Source: Gavia stellata (taxonomy: Eukaryota; Chordata; Aves; Gaviiformes; Gaviidae). From it: a DNA stretch of 64,000 nt. This document shows, piece after piece, positions 50,901-59,900 of the stretch (within the stretch, counting starts at the first letter, position 1; the number at the start of each line of letters is the position of its first letter). The stretch spans positions 44,072,590 through 44,136,589 of the forward strand of contig NC_082601.1 of assembly GCF_030936135.1 (NCBI RefSeq), in the 5' to 3' direction. The notes under the pieces are model-generated. The model was not told where the DNA came from, did no database searches, and saw only the letters and a program-made list of their open reading frames with translations. The translations under genes and the position numbers were made by a program.

Positions 50901-53900
50901 AGTGCAGCGTTGTGGTCTTACTTTCGCCCTGCCCCATCCTCTCAGGATCTTGAACTTTACTATCTCATGGTCACTGTAGCCTTCAACCTTCACAACCTCA
51001 ATGAGTGCCTCCTCATTTGTGAGTATGAGGTCCAGCAAAGACCCTCTCCTCATTGGCTCCTCTGTCGCTTGGGTCAGGAATTTGTCATTGATGCTCTCTA
51101 GGAACCTCCTGGATTGCTTATGCCCTGTCATGTTGGCCCTCCAGCACGCATCGAGGTAGCTGAAGTACCCCATGAGGACCAGGGCCTAAAAACATGAGGC
51201 TGCTTCTAGCTATCTGCAGAAGGCCTCATGCACTTGTTCTTCCTGGTCAGGCACCCACTACAATGTCAGCCATACTGGTCTGCTCTTTAATCCTTACTTA
51301 TAAGCTCTCAGTTGGCTCCTCATCCATCCTCCATGCATTCCAACTGTTCCCTCACATAAAAAAACCTGTTCTCTCCTGTCCTTCCTAAAGAGACTGTATC
51401 CCACCACGTCTCTCTGATCCCAGGTACATGAATGTGTCTAGAGGAGGTCAACAAAGCTGGTGACAGGGCTGGAAGGCATGTCCTATGAGGAGTGGCTAAG
51501 GACTCTGGGGTTGTCTAGTTTGGAGAAAAGGAAGCTGAGGGGTGAACTCATTCCTCTCTACAGCTTCCTGAGGAGGGGATGTGGAGAAGGGAGGTGGTGA
51601 GCTCTTCTCCTTGGCACCCAGTCACAGGATACGTGGGAATGGTTCAAAGCTGTGCCATTAGACTGGACATTAGGAAGCATTTCTCTACCGAGAGGGTGGT
51701 CAAACCCTGGAACAGGCTTCCTAGAGAGGTGGTAGATGCCCCAAGCCTGTCAGTGTTTGAGAGGCATTTGGACAATGCCCTTAACAACATGCTTTAGCTT
51801 TTGGTCAGCCGTGAAGCAGTCAGGCAGATGGACTAGATGGTCCTTGTAGGTCCCTTCCAACTGAAGGATTGTATTCTATTTTATTCTAACACATGGACTA
51901 TCACTCCCGGAGGAAAGAGAGTATTTCTTACTACACTCTACGTTTTGTTTTGTTGTGCTGTATTTGTTATTACATAGCTGTATGCCAGTCAGCACTAATG
52001 CTAACCAAATTAATGCAGCCAAAACCATCTGCCCATACCAAAACCTACAGTCATTCAAATTTATTGTTGATTAATTTCTACTGAAAACATTGAATAATCT
52101 AGTTGAGACAGTACTTAATCGTCATGTGTTTAGGTAATGCATCAAAATGCAAGCCATACTACCTTGAAGGTATTTATCATTTGGCATTTTTATTTGTTTC
52201 ATCGGCACAAGTATAATAGTAAAGATAACTTATATGGAGTATGGTTAAACCTACATGAAATGCTTTCCTACCTCCAGGCATAATCTGACCAACATCCTGT
52301 ACAGTTAACACTGACAACTTCTCTTCTGTATCCACTCTTATCACGCCGAAACTCAGACAATTCATAGATAACACTGCTTTTCCTGGAGGAGGCCCACCCA
52401 GCTCTGGAGGTCTGAAAAACAGAAAGTCAAACCAGAGATGAATCAACAGACCAACGGCAATATGGTCATCAAAAACATTGTGCAAGTCTCTCAGGCTTGT
52501 TAAGGTTAAGAGAAATAATGGTTTCTCATTTTAAACAAACAAGAGTTCAAGGCTGGTAATATATTTTAACTAGATGAAAAAGAGTGAGAGCAAAACATCA
52601 CATAGCTTTCTCCAACTCTAAAACGTTACAGAGAGAATTTAGTTCCATTATGGCCAAAGAAGCGTCAAGAATCAGCATTCAAAGGCTAAATTTTCCAAAC
52701 ACCAGGAAAAATGAGGAAGTGTTTGGAGGGCTTGACACTTCTTACTCTGAGCAGAATTGATTGAGGACCAACAATTCCAATTTGTTTAACTTTTCAACTT
52801 TCAGGGGGGAACAGAACAGAAGATTCCAGGTGCTGTTTTAAAAACCAGTTCTTTGAGTGCATTTTTTTTAAGTTGGGAAATGTCAGTTCTCCCACCAGAG
52901 AAAGTACTCTCCAAAATCTCAAAAACTTTTTTGTTTCAAGTTTTCTTGAAATTGATTTTCTGAAAAAGCACATTTTGATCAAAAACACTGTCAAAAAGTT
53001 CCAACATATTCCATCCATACGTCTGCTCATAATCAAAATACTTCCTTTTTTCAGAGCATCCCTTGCTATATCCAGAAATTCAATGGTATTTTTCAGGCCA
53101 GTTACAAATATTTTTTTCTTTGGTTAGCACCCTGTTTACAAGACATTGTATATATGCAATTACTTGAAGATTCAGCATCTTCTTCCTCCCAAATATGTAA
53201 CAGTCTTGATTTTTGGGGCATTTTATAAAGGTTCTCCAGCAATATCAGTGAGGATGAGACCTCGCTTTCCCAAGCAGTGAAAAAAAACCCCAAACTTATG
53301 GCTGACTACTTTTAGAAAATATTAAACTTTTTAAAGAAAACAAACAAAAATCACCCATCCTGCAGTGAAGGAGATACCTGCGAGCCTCAGACATCCTCTG
53401 TCTGGGTCTTTGGGCATCTTTAGGTGGGTAATCGTCCTTTCTGACTACCATTTCAACACCAGATACATTTCAATAGTTAAGAAATGCTTCAGTTCACTTC
53501 TCAGAAAAGAGAATTACCTGCGAATAGCAACAGTTAGTGCCTCTGAAGAACTAGCACAGGGACAGATTACTTCTGGTCTCAAACCTCTGGACTGAAATAC
53601 ATTCAGGAACGCATCACAGGAAGATATTGACCCTAAAAAGAACAATCACACAATTGGAAACACTTTGCCAAGGGCAGGAAAGCTCGAGCTGCAGGATTTC
53701 AAAGTCTATGCTTACTCTCAGCTCAGCTATACAAATATGGTTGCATCCGTGCACAGAAACAATATACTTTCAAACTGCCTAAAAGACATTCCAGCCTTAT
53801 TAGATGTTAGATTTGGAGAAAAAAACTCCCAGTGGTTAACAACTAATTCACTGAATGAAATACACAACTCCATACTCTCTTTCTCTGGCAGCACTCCCTA

Positions 53901-56900
53901 ACACTTAACATGACGTAAAGTTCTTCAGTGATCAGAATACTTTGTCACTAAGGGTAACTGTATCTGTCGGCTTCCAACATAGCTCCTGTATGTGCGTTTC
54001 TTATAGAGGTCACAGAACCAAAGCATTTAGAACTTAATACCAAATGCTTCTGACATATCTTCACTTCAGTTCAGAACTCTACCTGGCCTTTGGCACTCAG
54101 CCCAAAATGCAAAAGGATACCTCATCACCTACAGCTTTGTATTTTATTTTACAGTTGTGGAATTGCAGCACGTAACGCAAATCAGCAAACTTCACTGATT
54201 ATACTACATCCAAGGTATAATCTGATGTCAATTCACACAAGAGTACAGCACTGATGAAAAGATGAAGGTAAAAAAATGGATTTAAACAGCTAAATATAGC
54301 TAAGAAGTGCAAACAGCACTGAAAAAGGAGTGGCATCACTAGCATACAAATAGTATCTTACTATAGAACAAACTGCCTAACTTTCTAAGCATCAGCTCCG
54401 AAACAGTGCTTACAACAAATATAATCTTAGCAAGACCATTTCAAGCTTTCATCTTCTGCCATCACGACTTGCTCACCTCTCATCACGCGACTCCAAGGAA
54501 TGTGAAATACTATTGATTTTCTGGTGTATGAGAACAGCAAAACTAAGCAACTAAGGTATATTCCTGCCTGTTGCAAAAAACCCAAACCTGCCAGCTGCTT
54601 TCTCAAATTACTGTAAACCACCACCATATGATTGACAGAAAAAGGCAAGAACCTACCGCATACTCTAGTTAATAGTTGTCATGGTTTTGAGTTAAGGCTG
54701 TGACTGCTCCCATTTTTATGTCCTTGCACATGACTGAGACAAGCCCTAGGGGCACGTACAGAATCAGACACACTGCAACTCAACGATTTTATGTCTACAG
54801 ACAATAGATGAGCAACTACTTTGAAAATGGTATTATGATTTACTTGAAATTTTAAAAGCCTCTTTCAAATTACATTGCCAACTATTCCTTATATAAAGAA
54901 TAGATCCTTCAGAGTATTTTCTATGAAAATTTCGCTCCGGTGTCTTCGGCAAAGAAATACTGCTGCTGTCTCTGTTTTGCTGAAGGTGAACTATAAGCAG
55001 TGCTGCTGAGCTCCTACAGCGCAGACCCAGAGTTCTGCAATTTACAGCGTGCTTTAGTTCACCTTGGAGTGACACTCAGAAAATGCATCCATACTCACAT
55101 GGATTAGCTCCATCTGCCACTATTAACATTCGTAAAGAGCTCAGACTGACATCTCTCTGATCCCTCTGAGCCAAAAGTGACCAGTGCATATCACGTGATT
55201 TTACTACTGCGACACGGGCTGAAAATAAAAAAATAATTTATGGTGTGTGTGCAGAACAAAATAAAGACCAATTACAAAATGATATAAATATTTTTGTGTA
55301 TTTACATAAATTTATGAAACAAATTACAAACGCAGAAAACAAATACAAACACCAAATATTTAACTACTACGACATGTGTATATTGATATCTCCAGATGGA
55401 CTCGATTGTAGAATTTAAATGTTTACTTTAAATTCAGAAACTGAGATGAGAAACAGTTTCTTTAAAGGTCTATCAGAAGAAGCCGTCAACGTCACTCATC
55501 AACGAATCTATCAGTACATATAATACTGAAATAGAGCACCCAATTGCTAAAGCTGTGGCAAAGAAGCTGGATAAAACAGCAGTGTCCTCAGCTAGAGCAG
55601 ATATTTTATACAAACAAATTTATTTCATTTTTTTTTTTAATCATCAAAAAGAGATGGGTTAAGTAAAAATACTTTAAGGTTACCTTTGTATGAGCAGACT
55701 TTCTGTATCCAGGAAAGTGGATTAACCTTCATTAATGCATAGGGAATACTGATGACATGCATCCTGTTCATGACACTCTGAGAAAAATATTAAAAAATAA
55801 ACTTTCAAGTGGTTCAAAGAATACACAGCATGTACCAATACTTTAAAAAAAAAAAAAAATCATCACAGCTACAGCGTAACTCTTAGATTTAACTGTTCGT
55901 GAAAACTATGTGTATGGTCAGTAAAAACATAAGCTATGCCTGTGCAATCTGTTCCTGAAAAAGTAACACTTTATTCTGAAAAATACAAATATTGAAATAT
56001 AAACACTTTGAGAGAGTTTATGACCTCATTCTGAGGTCATAAATACTCTATCTCTACCCCTGAGAGAAGCAACTTGCTGCAGTTTTTTTCATTCCTTCAA
56101 ATACTCACTGTTAATACTCCATGCCAAAGGCCAGCATCTCTTTTGAAATCCAAGACATTTGTTAGTGTTTCAGCTGAAAGCGAAGGAAAAACTATCAGAC
56201 TTAAGAAGCATATTTCTGAGAATATTTAAGAGCTCAAAAAATTTGTTAAAGCAACTATGAAACTTCCAACACCACTAAGAAATCAAAGCTATGCTGCCTT
56301 GCCTTCTTGTCTGTAACGAACAGGCTGCTTGAGCTGAAAGTGCCTTAGTTTACTTACAACAATAATCTTTAAATTATGATTATAGACCAGATTATTACAA
56401 GGTATTTAAGACTCTGTTTTCATTACAATGTGTTTGTTACATTTGCCAATGAACTACGCAGACCGAAACTTTAGTTTTGATGCAAACGTTTTCAGCTGAA
56501 CTGAAAAAGTTCAGCTATATTTGAAAGAATTAAATTTAGTGAGAAGTATTACCATGGCTGTACTAAATTTTCTTCAGTGTTTTGAGAAATTTGAACACCT
56601 TACGTGATTTAAAAAAAATAGAATGAAAGATTTTAAATCAAAGATTCAACCTGATTTTAGAAGGATATCTTGTATTGATCAGGTGAAACATGCTTATCAC
56701 TGATGTAGGATGGCTGCATGCAAAAGGTCCTGTTCTTCATGGGTATTTATTATTCTTTTTCATTCTTCAGAATGCACACAGCTATTTCCCAATAAACAAA
56801 AGACCTCAGTAAGTCAGCCACACAGCCATTCATTCTCTGGGTGACCGAGAGCTCCAGTCGCTATGAGGCAGGTGAGTAGTCCCGGTCATGAGCCTGTATA

Positions 56901-59900
56901 TAAGGAAACGCAAACCTTCCGTACCCTCCCTTCTTGTCAACCTTCAGGAAAAGCGAACTGCATAGAACTGGATTTGCTGGAGAAAGCAGCCAGAAGTTTC
57001 ACAGCATCTTATGACAGGCTCTATGATCCTCACAGAGAAGCTGATGAAGTATGGGCTGGATGAGCAGACAGGGAGGGGGACTGAAAACGGGCTGAACGCC
57101 CAGGCCCAGAGGGTGGTGATCGGTGGCACAAAGTCTAGTTGGAGGCCAGTAACTAGCTGTGTAGCCCAGGGCTCAATTCTGGCTCCAGTTCTGTTCAGCA
57201 TCTTCATTAACGATCTGGATGATGGGGCAGAGAGTATCCTCGGCAAGTTTGCAGATGACACAAAGCTGGGAGAAATGGCTAATACACCAGCAGGTTGTGC
57301 TGCCGTCCGGAGGGACCTCGCCAGGCTGAGGGAATGGTCTGGCAGGAAGCTTGTGCAGTTCAACAAGGAGAAATGCAAAGTCCTTCCCCCCGGGGAGGAA
57401 TAACCCCATGTACCAGGACGTGCTGGGAGCCAACCGTCTGGAGAGCAGCCTTGCCGAAAGGGCCCTGGGGTTCCTGGTGGCCCTCAAGTTGAACTTGAGC
57501 CAGCAATGTGCCCTGGAAGCAAAGGCGGCTGATGGTGTACTGGGCTGCATTAGGAGGAGTGTTGTCAGCAGCTCAAGGGAGGTGATCCTTCCCCTCTGCT
57601 CAGCACTGGTGAGGCCACAGCTGGAGTACTGTGTCCATGTCTGGGCTTCCCAGTACAAGAGAGAGATGGAGCTACTGAAGCGAGTCCAGCGAAGGGTCAC
57701 TAAGATGACTAAGGGACTGGAGCATCTGGAATAACTTTATGGGGGGTAACTGAGCAGTGGAACAAGTTGCCCAGAGAGATTGTCCATCTGGACATGGTCC
57801 TGGGCAGCTGGCTCTAGGTGGCCCTGCTTGAGCTGAGGGGTTGGACCAGATCACCTCCCGAAGTCCCTTCCAATCTCAACCATTCTGAGATTCTGCGTGT
57901 CCCAAGATAGACTAGCACACACTCCCCCATTATGGGACAAAAACTAGTGAAACCATGAGATTCTTCCAGCAAACAGATTGCAAAGGGAAAATTTTTTGGT
58001 TAATGGTAGCACAGATGAACTGTATGCACATTCTCAAAACAAGGTGCAGTTCTTGGCTATTCACTGAGCGAAAGACTGAAAACAAGTAGATCTCTCCCTT
58101 TCTTCAAAACCCTATGGAGATGTTCTTTTGTAGGACCTGATTAACTAAGAGGAAGATCCCTTCCTTTCTGAAAATAAGAACTACCGTGGCCAAAATTGTG
58201 AGGCTGCAAGAAGCTATAAACAAAACAGAAGGCAAAGCTTTACACTGGGTATGTCTATACAGGACACAAACCTCCTGACAGCATCTGTTGCATGTGGCAA
58301 CAGAAATTTGAAAAATGGACATACAAGAGGACAAGAGAATTCAGTACCCTCTGTGAAGATCTCAAATGTTAATGGCTAGCAACACTACTCCACAGTTGTC
58401 TGAAAATCAAGATGTGTAGACCCCTTCGATCCATAATTGGTTGCCATCATCCCTTCAGGATTCGGGAACCGTTGTAGAATCCTTTACCCACAAGCTAGGT
58501 GCACCCTCCCCTCTCCCTCATTCTGGTGTCCCGAAATGAAAATGGGAAAGGGTCCTCTTTGATGATAAGTAAAAAGAGTACAGATACCTGACTGTGAAAA
58601 CCTCTTTTACTCTATCATACTACTTACGTGGACTCTGGAGCACTACAGGTGTAAACCAATTGCCCAAAGGACTAAGGAAAAAAGTAAGTGCAAGAGGGGA
58701 CAGTTAGCAACTGTTAGCAATCTGCTCATGCCCTCAAACGCGCTATCCAGAATCACAGACCTAGATCAAGTAACTGGACCAGATGACTTGCACTAGGACT
58801 TAACTTTGTGATCTAGGCAGGCGGGGTCATCAAAGGTGCAAGAGCAATAAAGCCAAGCAAGTCAGAGTCTTTTTTTAATATGGTAACTCTCAGACTTTCT
58901 TGCTCAAGCCTCTGTTTCAGGAGTCAAGTGTCACACTCCTAGGAATCACAAAGTAGAAGAGTTATAAGGATTACGACGCATATTACCTTTCACCTAGTCA
59001 TTACTGGATTTCAAGTCAAGACTTCATAAGGCCTTCCCTTTGGTCAATAACCGCAACTCTCTCCTGAGAGATAAGAAGCTGCACAACTGACACCAGCCTT
59101 TCTGCATGGCACACAAGTCTGCACTGTTAGAGCAGCTACAACTGGAACTGGCAGCATCCAAAGCTCTTCAAAGAGATCCAAGCTACCCAAATGGCCTCTA
59201 GGATCAGTCTAAGAAAGGTCCCTCAATTTCTGCTGCGAGGGCTCCTCTAACTCTGCACGTGGGCATCTCAAACTGGTCCCCTTACGACTTCCTAAAGCGG
59301 CCAGTGCGTTCAAAAGGCATTAGGGAGGGCAAAACAGATTTGTAGCAAAGCTGTTTTCAAGAGGATGAAAAATCAGTACAGCTCTTACAACCGACTAACA
59401 ATTTTATGAAGATTGAAAAATCCAAACCCTTGAATAAAATTGATAAGGATCTTAGATTAAAAAAATTTGAATACAGATTGATTAGGATTTCACAAGAGCC
59501 TTCGTACTTCCCTTCACATATCACACCGATTGTGAATGAGGATGTTTATCTTGCCCTTTGCAGTTAAAGCTACTACCACTTACCTGAAGTTCTTTTAAGA
59601 CAGAAAACAAGACTTTGCAACATAAATTGTCTGAATATTCCAAGCTATGAGTATAATTTTAAAGCTGTACCTATCTACCTTAGTTGTACCTATCTGACTT
59701 ACCTTCTGAATAACCACATGCCTGAGTCAATGCGTGACAGTGTGCCAGCATGGAAGCATGAGATACGGTAATGCCCACTGTGCTGCCCTCTTTACTTGTT
59801 TTGTACTGAAAAGAGAACGTTTACACAAGCATTAGATTAACAACAAAATTTAGAAAATTTACAGTAGTGAACTGAAAGGATATTTTATTATAAAAACGAA

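Larger units (their letters stand above)
40496..52271 (-). other. DIP2A: Largest DIP2A intron, repeat-rich
   Basis: 11.8 kb between visible exons 10 and 11. It contains a 14-bp tandem repeat (41587-41614), CR1 pieces at 41786-42340, 48308-48447, 48745-51430 and 51431-51888, and a diverged palindromic repeat family at 43.19-45.79 kb. The segments 42.4-43.1 kb and 45.8-48.3 kb are without recognised features, though the latter may include old diverged repeats. Confidence 0.65.
56174..59702 (-). other. DIP2A: DIP2A intron between exons 5 and 6
   Basis: 3.5 kb. It holds the antisense CR1 at 57020-57895. The part at 57.9-59.4 kb is non-coding and may contain an old diverged repeat: a weak fold-back of AGTAAAAAGAG with CTCTTTTACT lies at 58568-58611. 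Confidence 0.55.

Noticed and set aside
52794-53127. Overlapping open frames on both strands rich in Lys and Phe
   Set aside because: Translated AT-rich intron sequence with no splice sites or domain.
58560-58617. Weak fold-back (AGTAAAAAGAG with CTCTTTTACT)
   Set aside because: Imperfect, A/T-rich and short. It may relate to the palindromic family at 43 kb, but the core word is not shared convincingly.
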